In this document: piece after piece, positions 25,395 through 33,155 of the stretch
Numbering within the stretch: position 1 is the first letter of the stretch
Layout of the letters: each line of letters starts with the position of its first letter
Origin: JBAYJT01 sp041664965
Lineage (GTDB): Bacteria; Pseudomonadota; Gammaproteobacteria; UBA9339
Assembly: GCA_041664965.1 (NCBI GenBank)
Contig: JBAYJT010000007.1
Location: 1 to 45,373 of the forward strand
Length of the DNA stretch: 45,373 nt
Direction: 5' to 3'
Translations under genes and position numbers: made by a program
The notes under the pieces: model-generated
The model's database searches: none
The model's input: only the letters and a program-made list of their open reading frames with translations
What the model was told of the DNA's origin: nothing

Positions 25395-26486
25395 TTATGT
25401 CGCACTCTCGGCAAAGCGTGCCAAAAGATCGGCTTGATGTTCGCGAGCTAAAACTTCAATAACAGGCATTAAATTGCCGTCAATAATATCGCTCAGATGA
25501 TACAACGTCAGATTAACACGGTGATCTGTCATGCGACCTTGTGGAAAGTTGTAAGTGCGGATTTTTTCAGATCGATCTCCCGTTCCAACTAAACTACGCC
25601 TGGTTTCTTCTTCTGTACGCCGCTGTTTTTCTTGTTCCGCTGCTAAAATTTTGGCTTGCACAACAGCCAAAGCCTTCGCTCTATTTTGATGTTGCGACCG
25701 CTCGTCCTGGCACTCCACAACAACGCCCGTTGGCAAATGCGTAATGCGCACGGCTGAATTAGTAACATTAACATGCTGGCCGCCAGCTCCAGAGCTGCGA
25801 TAAGTGTCGATGCGTAAATCAGCTGGATTAATTGCAATTGATTCGATAGCGTCTACTTCTGGAAAAACAGCTACTGTACAAGTCGAAGTATGCACTCTGC
25901 CTTGCGCTTCTGTCTCGGGAACGCGCTGCACGCGATGTACGCCCGATTCGAATTTCAAACGCGAATAAACATCTTTGCCGATAATGCGGCTTATAATTTC
26001 ACGAAAACCGCCTTTTTCACCTTCACTAGAATTTAAAACTTCTACGCGCCAGCCCATATTTTCAGCAAATCGGCTGTACATGCGAAAAAGATCGCCAGCA
26101 AAAATAGCAGCTTCGTCGCCACCCGCGCCAGCGCGAATTTCTAAGAAAACATTGCGTTTATCATTGGGATCTTGCGGCAAAAGTAGAGTTTGAACTTCTG
26201 CTTCTAAAATTTCTTTATTTTTACTCAGCGAAGTTAACTCTTCTTCCGCTAATTTACGCATTTCAACATCATTATCATTGAGCATAGCCTGCATGGCTTC
26301 GGTATCGGCCAGAATTTTTTCATGCTGGCGATATTTTTCAACCAGTTCTTCAGATGCAGCATATTCCTTCGCTAGCTCGCGAAAGCGATCTTGATTATTC
26401 ATCACTTCCGGGTCAGCCAAAAGAGAGGCAATTTCTTGATGTCGCTTTTCTAAAGTTTTTAATTTTTGTCGAATAGATTCTTGCAT
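25395..26486 (-). CDS. prfA: Peptide chain release factor 1
   Basis: RF1 reads UAA and UAG and triggers peptidyl-tRNA hydrolysis. The protein has 363 residues, the normal size. The catalytic GGQ motif is in SSGAGGQHVN near residue 233. The codon-recognition tripeptide region reads RVPETEAQGRVHTS, with a PET-type motif (PxT) as expected for RF1. The usual prmC methyltransferase gene does not follow and hemA does not precede. Instead the gene is divergent from lolB, a contracted version of the E. coli hemA-prfA/lolB region. Confidence 0.97.
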   Translation of the reverse strand: MQESIRQKLKTLEKRHQEIASLLADPEVMNNQDRFRELAKEYAASEELVEKYRQHEKILADTEAMQAMLNDNDVEMRKLAEEELTSLSKNKEILEAEVQTLLLPQDPNDKRNVFLEIRAGAGGDEAAIFAGDLFRMYSRFAENMGWRVEVLNSSEGEKGGFREIISRIIGKDVYSRLKFESGVHRVQRVPETEAQGRVHTSTCTVAVFPEVDAIESIAINPADLRIDTYRSSGAGGQHVNVTNSAVRITHLPTGVVVECQDERSQHQNRAKALAVVQAKILAAEQEKQRRTEEETRRSLVGTGDRSEKIRTYNFPQGRMTDHRVNLTLYHLSDIIDGNLMPVIEVLAREHQADLLARFAESAT

Positions 26487-26569
26487 AAATTCTTTCTATG
26501 TATCAAATTAGGAAGCGCGTATAATACCATTTTTTTAATGACTTAGTTAAAAAATAGATTTAAAAATGC

Positions 26570-26613
26570 AACTTATTGATTTTAAAGGAAATCATATAGA
26601 CATGTTTTTTGCC
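26570..26613 (+). repeat. Dispersed 42-bp repeat (CATGT family), copy 5
   Basis: It reads AACTTATTGATTTTAAAGG, then CATATAGACATGTTTTTTG. It is the first of three different repeats stacked in front of the lolB coding region. Confidence 0.75.
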
Positions 26614-27411
26614 TGTGTACACGCCAAATTTTTGTTAAATGTTCATAGCATCAGGATAAATTGGATATTTTTTGTTTCGTCATCCCGCGGCTCGACCGCG
26701 GGATCCAGCCTAAACAGTGCATTTCTAGATTCCGCGATCAAGTCGCGGAATGACGAGTATTATATTTTCCCTCAAGTTTTATGCCTACCCAAAGTTTGTC
26801 GTGTACCAAGGTTTTTAAGCTGGCGACCAATTATTTACTCTCTACTTATTTTGGGATGTGTTGCAATCTCTGCTTGCAGCTCCTTACAAACCACTACCTA
26901 CCAGCAAAACTACCACTATCTTAGCTGGCAAGAACGCTTACACCAACTGAAAAATATAAACTCTTGGAATATAACAGGAGCGATTAGTGTTCAACACGGC
27001 AATGACGTTGATACGGCTCACTACACATGGCTACAGAAAAAAGATTCTTATGCGCTTACGCTAAGCGGACCGCTTAATTTAGGCTCGATATATATAAACG
27101 GCAACAGCCAAGAAGTTACGTTGATTAAATCGCAAAAAGAAAAATATAGTGCCAAAACACCAGAAGAATTACTGCAAAAAACCCTTGGCTGGTCGCTGCC
27201 CATAAGTGGTTTAGCGTATTGGATCAAGGGCATGCCATCTCCTAAAACGCCTTACTCACTTAAACTCGATAGCTTTAATCACCTCGCCTACCTCAAACAA
27301 CAAGGCTGGTCGATTCAATACCAAGATTTCATGGTTCAAAATGGCGTAGATTTGCCGCGTAAGATAGCACTACAAAAGGCGGGTCTTAGGATTAAGATTG
27401 TTGTGAAATAG
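26602..27411 (+). CDS. lolB: Outer-membrane lipoprotein LolB, start uncertain
   Basis: LolB accepts lipoproteins from LolA and inserts them in the outer membrane. The real protein begins near 26820. It has a hydrophobic signal YSLLILGCVAISAC with lipobox ISAC, then SSLQTTT and the mature domain with SWNITGAISVQ, TWLQKKDSYALTLSGPLNLGS and PISGLAYWIKGMPSP. These match LolB. No ATG, GTG or good TTG codon lies in frame close to the signal peptide. The nearest ATG (26602) lies inside a dispersed repeat, and the intervening 200 bases contain two further repeats. Possibilities are an ATT start near 26829, an extended N terminus or a disrupted 5' end. ispE, its common neighbour, is absent. Confidence 0.75.
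   Translation: MFFACVHAKFLLNVHSIRINWIFFVSSSRGSTAGSSLNSAFLDSAIKSRNDEYYIFPQVLCLPKVCRVPRFLSWRPIIYSLLILGCVAISACSSLQTTTYQQNYHYLSWQERLHQLKNINSWNITGAISVQHGNDVDTAHYTWLQKKDSYALTLSGPLNLGSIYINGNSQEVTLIKSQKEKYSAKTPEELLQKTLGWSLPISGLAYWIKGMPSPKTPYSLKLDSFNHLAYLKQQGWSIQYQDFMVQNGVDLPRKIALQKAGLRIKIVVK
26679..26755. repeat. CGTCATCCCGCG element with terminal inverted repeats
   Basis: The element is about 77 bases. It starts CGTCATCCCGCGG and ends CGCGGAATGACG, so the ends are inverted copies. Each end is itself a hairpin (CCCGCGG/CCGCGGG and TTCCGCGA/TCGCGGAA). The folC insert at 4015-4041 is one such half. It is read through in the lolB frame without a stop. Confidence 0.8.
26791..26820 (+). repeat. Dispersed repeat containing TTTGTCGTGTAC, copy 2
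   Basis: It matches 97-125 with only a few differences. It ends at the start of the lolB signal peptide coding region, so it could mark the point where upstream DNA was replaced. Confidence 0.55.
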
Positions 27412-27574
27412 CTGTAGGTTCTAATATTTTGCAATTTTTGGTTCCAAAAAGTGTATATTTTTAACACTTTTTCGTTCCTAAAAGTGTAAGCTCTCATCTT
27501 TTCATGGCTATTTTATATCCTATTGCAAAATGGACGCGTCTGTTTTGCATTGCACTATAAAATAGCCAACAAAT
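27412..27574. other. Convergent spacer with inverted repeats
   Basis: An inverted repeat AAAAAGTGT/ACACTTTTT lies near 27447-27474 and could be a weak terminator. A second pair, GGCTATTTTATA near 27505 and TATAAAATAGCC near 27556, has 12-base perfect arms about 40 bases apart. No gene is seen. Confidence 0.5.
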
Positions 27575-28618
27575 CTACAGCTGCTGCCCACCCATGCTCT
27601 GAATAATTTTATCGATTTCCGGAGTAGTATTTATTACAGTGATTTTTATCTTGGGATGTGCATTTTGAAACACGCGAAAAATCTCATCAGTAAAAGCCCG
27701 GCCAATTTCTTGAATACCATCAAAATCTAAAACTACTTCCGCAAAATTTTCGAAGCGAGCAAGTAACCTCTTGGCTTGCGAACGCGATATAAGTTGTTCT
27801 TCGCCATACTGCATTAAACGCACAGCAACCACAGTGCGAGAAAATCTGTATTCATCGTCGGTGTATTGGTCAAACACTTCTTTGCTAGTATGCGTAGCAT
27901 CAACGCCTATGTTTAAGACAATTGTTGTACCTAGAACATTCTTTTCTTCTGACTCGTTGGATACCAACAAACCATCCGCGCCTACTCTTCTGGCGCAGCT
28001 GTAGCTTAACTTGCCCGAAGCCAGGAAAAACTTATCAAACATTTTGGAAGTGAAGAATATTCCTTCGCCCGTATGATCTTTGGGATCAGTGGTTAACTTA
28101 CCTTTGGATAACTCTAAAAGCGCTTGATGCGGGTCGTCCAAATTGCATTCTTTGCGTATTTTTTCAAAAATTCCAACACCAGAATCTTTTATGCCAATTT
28201 CAATTCGACGTGCATTGCGACTCACCGTTATTTGACAGTCTTTACTATCCGAATGGTCTATTACGTTATTAACTAGTTCTGTAACACCATAGAGACAAAT
28301 ATCTAGCACATTTTCTTTAACACCATTCAGTAATGGCCGAATCTTCTGCTGCCAAACTTGATATTCTTCTGTATCTTTTGTGATAGGAAAACTAAATTTT
28401 TCTTGAACCAAATCGCGAAGAGTATAGCGACAGGCTTTGGTTTTCCCCGTAGTCTCTAGCAAACCCTGCTGCACAAGCTTGTCTAAATAACGATTCGCTG
28501 TAACTCTAGAAACTCCAAAATTCGAAGCTGTAAGGGTCGCTATATCGCTAGGATGCTCTTCTACTTCTCGCAAAATAAAGTCTTTAATAATTACCTTGTC
28601 ATGCCTTTTTTGTTGCAT
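27575..28618 (-). CDS. wHTH - HATPase - DUF4325 regulator
   Basis: The protein has 347 residues in three modules. Residues 1-70 form a winged helix (SDIATLTASNFGVSRVTANR, then LDKLVQQGLL and a wing). Residues about 100-240 are a GHKL ATPase of the RsbW/anti-sigma kinase type: N box ELVNNVIDHS (114-123), G1 DSGVGI (145-150) and G2 GEGIFF (184-189). Residues about 277-340 match DUF4325, a STAS-like domain (VVLDFDGIQEIGRAFTDEIF). This combines a DNA-binding domain, an anti-sigma-like kinase and a candidate antagonist in one chain. No phospho-acceptor His domain is seen, so it is not an ordinary two-component sensor. It is monocistronic, with TTGTAA-rich sequence upstream that may be its operator. 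Confidence 0.82.
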   Translation of the reverse strand: MQQKRHDKVIIKDFILREVEEHPSDIATLTASNFGVSRVTANRYLDKLVQQGLLETTGKTKACRYTLRDLVQEKFSFPITKDTEEYQVWQQKIRPLLNGVKENVLDICLYGVTELVNNVIDHSDSKDCQITVSRNARRIEIGIKDSGVGIFEKIRKECNLDDPHQALLELSKGKLTTDPKDHTGEGIFFTSKMFDKFFLASGKLSYSCARRVGADGLLVSNESEEKNVLGTTIVLNIGVDATHTSKEVFDQYTDDEYRFSRTVVAVRLMQYGEEQLISRSQAKRLLARFENFAEVVLDFDGIQEIGRAFTDEIFRVFQNAHPKIKITVINTTPEIDKIIQSMGGQQL

Positions 28619-28629
28619 ACTTAACCCCT

Positions 28630-28690
28630 ATACAAAAGTTATTGTAACATATAATAACAATAATTGTAATGTTTATTAAATTTATTGTAA
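28630..28690 (-). promoter_or_regulatory. Putative operator of the wHTH-HATPase gene
   Basis: The 60 bases upstream of the ATG contain four TTGTAA/TTATTGTAA or TAATAACAATAA blocks in a row. The short spacing and near-palindromic TTATTGTAACATATAATAA suggest multiple sites for the gene's own winged helix. There is no experimental basis. Confidence 0.35.
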
Positions 28691-28708
28691 ACAAGAAGTG
28701 CGCGGAAG

Positions 28709-28790
28709 GTAGGTTGGGGCAAAAACGAGCGTAGCGAGTTGGACCCAACAAATTCAGTTGGGTTCGCGCTACGCGCTTAACCCAACCTAC
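28709..28790. repeat. GTAGGTTGGG element with terminal inverted repeats
   Basis: The element is 82 bases with perfect 10-base ends GTAGGTTGGG and CCCAACCTAC. Inside are a CCCAAC/GTTGGG hairpin and GCGTAGCG/CGCTACGC arms. The ends and organisation are those of a small non-autonomous element with strong secondary structure. No coding sequence is inside. Confidence 0.75.
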
Positions 28791-28802
28791 ACTTAAAAAT
28801 AT

Positions 28803-28845
28803 AACCCATTGATTTATAAAGAAAACATATGGACATGTTTTTTTG
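28803..28845 (+). repeat. Dispersed 42-bp repeat (CATGT family), copy 6
   Basis: It reads AACCCATTGATTTATAAAG, then AAACATATGGACATGTTTTT. It is nearly identical to the copy at 37292-37332. It lies 12 bases after the GTAGGTTGGG element. Confidence 0.8.
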
Positions 28846-28884
28846 TTTTTATGCTAAGATTTACTTAAGAAAGATAGGCTATAC

Positions 28885-28921
28885 TGACTACACTGTAGAA
28901 TTTTTAATAATTCTGTGTAGA
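28885..28921. repeat. Inverted repeat upstream of the small ORF
   Basis: CTACAC and AGAATT pair with AATTCT and GTGTAG, with a 3-base bulge in the left arm. It lies about 40 bases before the small ORF and could be a leader hairpin or operator. Confidence 0.4.
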
Positions 28922-28958
28922 CTACCCGACTTTCAAATAAATTTATTTCGGAGGCAAT

Positions 28959-29162
28959 ATGACTTTCCAGTTATTTACTAATAAGCCAGCTAAAGCAAAA
29001 CTTTCTGACCAAAACGCTGAAAAAGTTGCATGGACAGGATCACAAAGCACACCCCCTTACAACTACGGCACTTGCACCATCTCTAGCGAAATGCCAAAAT
29101 TATCCCCTCCACAAAAACCATCTTCAACTCAATCAACAAGTAAACCTGGAAGCCACTTCTAA
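28959..29162 (+). CDS. Small hypothetical protein
   Basis: The product has 67 residues, is hydrophilic, and is rich in Ser, Pro, Lys and Thr, with a C-terminal disordered tail (PPQKPSSTQSTSKPGSHF). No family is recognised. Support for a real gene comes from a GGAGG five bases before the ATG, from a strong terminator 20 bases after the stop, and from isolation between two divergent units. It could be a secreted peptide, a regulator or noise. No overlap with another gene exists. Confidence 0.5.
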   Translation: MTFQLFTNKPAKAKLSDQNAEKVAWTGSQSTPPYNYGTCTISSEMPKLSPPQKPSSTQSTSKPGSHF

Positions 29163-29180
29163 CTTATCTACACTAACAAA

Positions 29181-29202
29181 AAACCCTCCGAGCGGAGGGT
29201 TT
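29181..29202. terminator. Bidirectional rho-independent terminator
   Basis: A perfect AACCCTCCG/CGGAGGGTT stem with a 2-base loop has A-rich and T-rich flanks. On the minus strand it ends the pyk transcript with a clean T-run. On the plus strand it ends the small ORF. Confidence 0.88.
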
Positions 29203-29232
29203 CTCTGTTTATAGAACAATACAGCAATAACG

Positions 29233-30690
29233 CTAGACAGCGCCGCCAACTCTGATCACTGACATAGAGTTAGTGCCGCCATGCACGCCTTCATGTGGGC
29301 CTTTGGTAACTATAACCAAGTCGCCATCGTTGACAAAGCCGCGTTGCCTAAGCTCTAAAATAGCCGAGCGTTTTACTTCACTACTCGTACCATGTTTGGT
29401 CACATCAAAGTAGATCGGATAAACGTTGCTATAAAGCGCCATTTGACCCAAAGTGTGAGGATGACGACTCAAGCCGTAGATCGGTATTGTAGATGGCACA
29501 CGCGACATCCAAAGTGGCGTAGAACCAGATTCAGTCAAGGTTATAATCGCTTTAATGTCTAAATGATTCGCTGTATACATAGTTGCCATAGACAAAGCTT
29601 CGTCAACACGATTGAAGGTGCATGCAAGACGAAGATTAGAAGTTAATGCCGCTGGCTGCTTTTCTGCCGCAACACAAACGCGATGCATAGTTTTTACAAC
29701 AACAATTGGATAGTTTCCCGAAGCAGTTTCCGCCGAAAGCATTACTGCATCAGTATTATCCAAAACTGCGTTAGCAACATCAGACACTTCCGCACGCGTT
29801 GGCACTTGGCTAGTAATCATCGACTCCATCATTTGCGTTGCTGTAATGACAGGACGGTTCAAAGCACGAGCCCTAGAAATCATCAACTTTTGTGCAGCCG
29901 GAACTTCAGCATCGCCGATTTCCACTGCCAAATCTCCACGTGCCACCATAATGCCATCAGAAGCTTGGATGATTTTATCTAAAGTTTCTGGAACTATGGC
30001 TTCTAATCTCTCTATTTTGGCAACAACTCCAGCTTTTCCACCAGCTTTAGAGATAAGCTCTTTAGTTTCTAAAACATCTTCAGCACTACGCACAAAAGAA
30101 ATAGCAATGTAGTCCGCGCCGATTGCCACTGCCGTTTTAAGATCTTCACGGTCTTTGTCAGTCAAGGCCCCTGCAGACAACCCTCCGCCTTGGCGATTAA
30201 TTCCCTTGTTATTGGAAAGAATTCCGCCTACTTTGACACGACAGAAAATCTTATTGCCCTCAATCTTCAAAACCGTCAAAACTATACGACCATCATCGAG
30301 TAATAACACATCATCAGCTGTAACGTCTCTTGGCAGTTCTTTATAGTCGATACCAACAGCTTTTTCATCTCCAGCATCTTTAGCTAAATCTGCGTCTAAA
30401 ATGAATTGCACACCTTCGGCTAGTTCAACTTTACCGCTCTTGAAACGCGCCACACGAATTTTGGGACCTTGCAAATCAGCCAAAATACCAACTATATGCC
30501 CCTGCTCTTCCGCAGCGGTCCGCACCATATCGACACGTCTTCTATGATCTTCGGGAGATCCATGCGAAAAGTTTAAGCGTACTACATTGGCGCCAGCGGC
30601 TATAAGACCGCGCAGTACTTCTAAATTATCAGTGGATGGTCCTAATGTTGTTACTATTTTAGTGCGTCTAATCGAAGGCGTTATCATCAT
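29233..30690 (-). CDS. pyk: Pyruvate kinase
   Basis: The enzyme converts phosphoenolpyruvate and ADP to pyruvate and ATP. The protein has 485 residues, normal for the PykA type. Motifs are RRTKIVTTLGPS, RLNFSHGSPEDH, LADLQGPKIRV, the catalytic Lys region VVAKIERLEA and the metal-binding MVARGDLAVEIG. ATQMMESMI, TRAEVSDVANAVLDN and the C-terminal TKGPH also match. The ATG overlaps the last base of the pgk stop, so the two are translationally coupled. It ends the gap-pgk-pyk block, with a terminator behind it. Confidence 0.97.
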   Translation of the reverse strand: MMITPSIRRTKIVTTLGPSTDNLEVLRGLIAAGANVVRLNFSHGSPEDHRRRVDMVRTAAEEQGHIVGILADLQGPKIRVARFKSGKVELAEGVQFILDADLAKDAGDEKAVGIDYKELPRDVTADDVLLLDDGRIVLTVLKIEGNKIFCRVKVGGILSNNKGINRQGGGLSAGALTDKDREDLKTAVAIGADYIAISFVRSAEDVLETKELISKAGGKAGVVAKIERLEAIVPETLDKIIQASDGIMVARGDLAVEIGDAEVPAAQKLMISRARALNRPVITATQMMESMITSQVPTRAEVSDVANAVLDNTDAVMLSAETASGNYPIVVVKTMHRVCVAAEKQPAALTSNLRLACTFNRVDEALSMATMYTANHLDIKAIITLTESGSTPLWMSRVPSTIPIYGLSRHPHTLGQMALYSNVYPIYFDVTKHGTSSEVKRSAILELRQRGFVNDGDLVIVTKGPHEGVHGGTNSMSVIRVGGAV

Positions 30691-31868
30691 TATTTTGCTC
30701 TCTCTTCTAAAATGGCTACAGCTGGCAATTTATCACCTTGTAAAAATTCAAGGAAAGCACCGCCACCAGTGGAAATATAAGAAATCTTATCGGCTACTTT
30801 AAATTTATCGATAGCTGCGAGTGTGTCGCCGCCACCAGCAATAGAAAATGCTCCGCTTTTAGCTATAGCTTCAGTTATGGCTTTGGTTCCAGCAGCAAAT
30901 TGATCCATCTCGAAAACGCCAACTGGACCGTTCCAAACAATAGTTTTAGCTTTAGCAATAATTTCAGCTAATTTTTTACTGGTTTCAGGTCCAATATCGA
31001 GAATCATTTCATCCGCAGCGATTTCATTAACTTTTTTCACTGTGGCTACAGCTGTTTCCGACATTTCTTTAGCAACTACAACGTCCGTTGGAATAGGAAT
31101 TTCAGCTCCGCGCTGTTTGGCTAACGCAAGTAGTTCTTTAGCTTTGGGAATAAAATCCGCTTCGCAAAGAGATTTGCCAACGTTATAACCAGCTGCTGCA
31201 ATGAAAGTATTGGCAATACCGCCGCCAACTATGAGCTGATCAACTTTATTCAACAAGGTTTCCAAAACTTGAACTTTAGTTGAAACCTTAGAACCGCCAA
31301 CGATAGCTAAAAGCGGATGTTCAGGCTTTTCCAAAGCCTTGCCCAATGCTTCTAGTTCGGCAACCAAAAGCGGTCCCGCACAAGCAATTTTGGCGTATTT
31401 AGACACACCATGCGTAGAAGCTTCAGCTCGATGTGCTGTTGCAAAAGCGTCCATGACAAAAACATCTGCCAAATTAGCCATCTTTTGCGCTAATTCGTCA
31501 TTGTTTTTCTTTTCGCCTTTATTGAATCTAACATTTTCACAAAGAACAACTTCGCCAGGGTTTATTGAAACGCCATCTAGCCAATTGGTTTCAAAACGCA
31601 CTGGTTTACCTAAAAGTTCGGACATGCGCTTGGCAATTGGCTCTAAACTAAATTTAGCTTCGACTAGACCTTCGGTTGGCTTACCCAAATGCGACAGAAC
31701 TATCACCGCGGCACCGGCAGCTAAAGCTTGTTGCAAAGCTGGCACAGAAGCGCGAATACGCGTGTCTTCCGTGATCTTGCCATCTTTCATAGGAACGTTT
31801 AAATCTTGACGGATTAAAACGCGCTTGCCTTTAAGGTCGATATCGACCATTTTTTTGACTGCTGTCAT
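30690..31868 (-). CDS. pgk: Phosphoglycerate kinase
   Basis: The enzyme makes ATP from 1,3-bisphosphoglycerate. The protein has 392 residues. Motifs are RVLIRQDLNVPM, VIVLSHLGKP and VLCENVRFNKGE. A nucleotide-binding region IVGGSKVSTK and the C-terminal GGGDTLAAIDKF, with ISTGGGAFLEFLQG, complete the two lobes. A palindromic repeat (31891-31918) lies just upstream, between gap and pgk. That repeat could form a stem-loop in the gap-pgk transcript. Confidence 0.97.
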   Translation of the reverse strand: MTAVKKMVDIDLKGKRVLIRQDLNVPMKDGKITEDTRIRASVPALQQALAAGAAVIVLSHLGKPTEGLVEAKFSLEPIAKRMSELLGKPVRFETNWLDGVSINPGEVVLCENVRFNKGEKKNNDELAQKMANLADVFVMDAFATAHRAEASTHGVSKYAKIACAGPLLVAELEALGKALEKPEHPLLAIVGGSKVSTKVQVLETLLNKVDQLIVGGGIANTFIAAAGYNVGKSLCEADFIPKAKELLALAKQRGAEIPIPTDVVVAKEMSETAVATVKKVNEIAADEMILDIGPETSKKLAEIIAKAKTIVWNGPVGVFEMDQFAAGTKAITEAIAKSGAFSIAGGGDTLAAIDKFKVADKISYISTGGGAFLEFLQGDKLPAVAILEERAK

Positions 31869-31890
31869 AAAACCTCTCGTGTTTATTTAA

Positions 31891-31918
31891 GTACAGACGC
31901 GATTAATCGCGTCTCTAC
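31891..31918. repeat. AGACGCGATT palindromic repeat, copy 2
   Basis: The 20-base perfect palindrome AGACGCGATTAATCGCGTCT lies at 31895-31914, bracketed by GTAC and CTAC. It is the same family as the insert in the MIP18 gene at 18979-19002. Here it occupies the gap-pgk spacer. Confidence 0.82.
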
Positions 31919-31920
31919 AA

Positions 31921-32928
31921 TTATTTCGCCAACATCAGAGCCTTAGTTGTATCTAACATGCGTGAGGAAAAGCCCCATTCGTTGTCATACCAAGCCAACA
32001 CTTTAACTGTTGTTCCAATCACTTTGGTTTGTGTCGATTCAAATGTCGAAGAAACTGCAGTGTGATTGAAATCAATAGAAACAAGCGGTTCAGCATTGTA
32101 AGCTAAAATGCCTTTCAATTCGCCTTCAGACGCTTCTTTCATAATTTTATTAATTTCATCTTTGCTGGTTGCACGAGCTGCCTGGAAAGTTAAATCGACC
32201 AAAGATACATTAATTGTTGGCACGCGAATCGCGAAACCATCTAACTTGCCATTTAGTTCTGGTAAGACGATTCCTACAGCTGCAGCTGCGCCAGTTTTAG
32301 TTGGAATCATAGAATGCGTAGCGGAACGAGCACGACGCAAATCTTTATGATAAGTATCAATCAAAACTTGGTCGTTAGTATAAGAGTGAATTGTTGTCAT
32401 TAAGCCGCTAACAATACCAATTTTGTCATTTATAACTTTGGCAACTGGAGCCAAGCAATTCGTGGTACAAGAAGCGTTAGAAATAACAGTGTCGCTGGCT
32501 TTTAAAATCTTGTGGTTCACGCCATAAACAATAGTAGCGTCAACTGCTTCACCTGGAGCTGAAATAATAACTTTTTTAGCACCGGCTTTAATGTGCACAG
32601 AAGCTTTTTCTTTGCTAGTAAATTTACCAGTACATTCATGTACAACATCCACTCCAAGATCTTTCCAAGGCAATTTGCTTGGATCTTTTTCGGCAAAGAC
32701 GCGAATTTTATCGCCGTTTACCACTAAATAGTCGCCGTCAATGCTGACTGTGCCTGGAAATTTACCGTGCACTGTATCGTATTTAGTTAAATGTTCATTG
32801 ATTTTAGCATCACCTAAATCGTTGATAGCTACAACTTTTATGTCTTTGTTGTAACCTTCTTCGTAGATAGCACGTAGAATACAACGACCAATGCGGCCGT
32901 AACCGTTAATTGCTATGTTGATAGCCAT
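31921..32928 (-). CDS. gap: Glyceraldehyde-3-phosphate dehydrogenase
   Basis: This glycolytic NAD enzyme has 335 residues. The Rossmann motif is INGYGRIGRCILRA. The active site ISNASCTTNCLAPVAKV has the catalytic Cys near residue 154. HSYTNDQVLID, RSATHSMIPTKTGAA and the C-terminal WYDNEWGFSSRM are present. The 217-base spacer upstream towards tkt contains repeats. The order tkt-gap-pgk-pyk on one strand is known from Legionella and Coxiella relatives. Confidence 0.97.
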   Translation of the reverse strand: MAINIAINGYGRIGRCILRAIYEEGYNKDIKVVAINDLGDAKINEHLTKYDTVHGKFPGTVSIDGDYLVVNGDKIRVFAEKDPSKLPWKDLGVDVVHECTGKFTSKEKASVHIKAGAKKVIISAPGEAVDATIVYGVNHKILKASDTVISNASCTTNCLAPVAKVINDKIGIVSGLMTTIHSYTNDQVLIDTYHKDLRRARSATHSMIPTKTGAAAAVGIVLPELNGKLDGFAIRVPTINVSLVDLTFQAARATSKDEINKIMKEASEGELKGILAYNAEPLVSIDFNHTAVSSTFESTQTKVIGTTVKVLAWYDNEWGFSSRMLDTTKALMLAK

Positions 32929-32979
32929 GATTTACCTCGTTTAAAATTAAATTAATGATAAATTATAGATTTAATTATG

Positions 32980-33155
32980 AATTATAAATTATGAATTATG
33001 AATGAAGAGAAAATTTATTAACTCATTCATATTACGCCCCAGCCTTAAGAGTCAACTCATTGATTTTTAAGCAAATATTATACACATGTTTTTTGTATCA
33101 TTAAGGACACAGGGTGAATTTTTTCATTAACTCATAATTCATCATTCATAATTCC
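32980..33155. repeat. AT-rich inverted repeat pair around the gap-tkt spacer
   Basis: The left arm at 32980-33005 is AATTATAAATTATGAATTATG plus GAATGA. The right arm at 33123-33155 is the inverted form of a similar motif (TCATTCATAATTCC). The right arm runs into the tkt stop codon. The same arms occur at 37342-37431 beside the stop of another gene. Between the arms sits a copy of the 42-bp repeat. Confidence 0.65.
33052..33095 (+). repeat. Dispersed 42-bp repeat (CATGT family), copy 7
   Basis: It reads CAACTCATTGATTTTTAAGC, then TTATACACATGTTTTTTG. It sits between the two AT-rich arms of the gap-tkt spacer. Confidence 0.75.

Noticed and set aside
28625..28860. CRISPR-like array
   Set aside because: The repeated pieces are different elements with their own palindromes, not a regular repeat-spacer series, and no cas gene is in the window.
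29683..30112. Plus-strand open frames opposite pyk
   Set aside because: They are antisense to a well-conserved enzyme gene, and they lack start context and protein-like composition.
32929..33145. Possible tRNA or small RNA in the gap-tkt spacer
   Set aside because: The pairing is explained by AT-rich inverted arms shared with 37342-37431. No cloverleaf or CCA-like end is seen.
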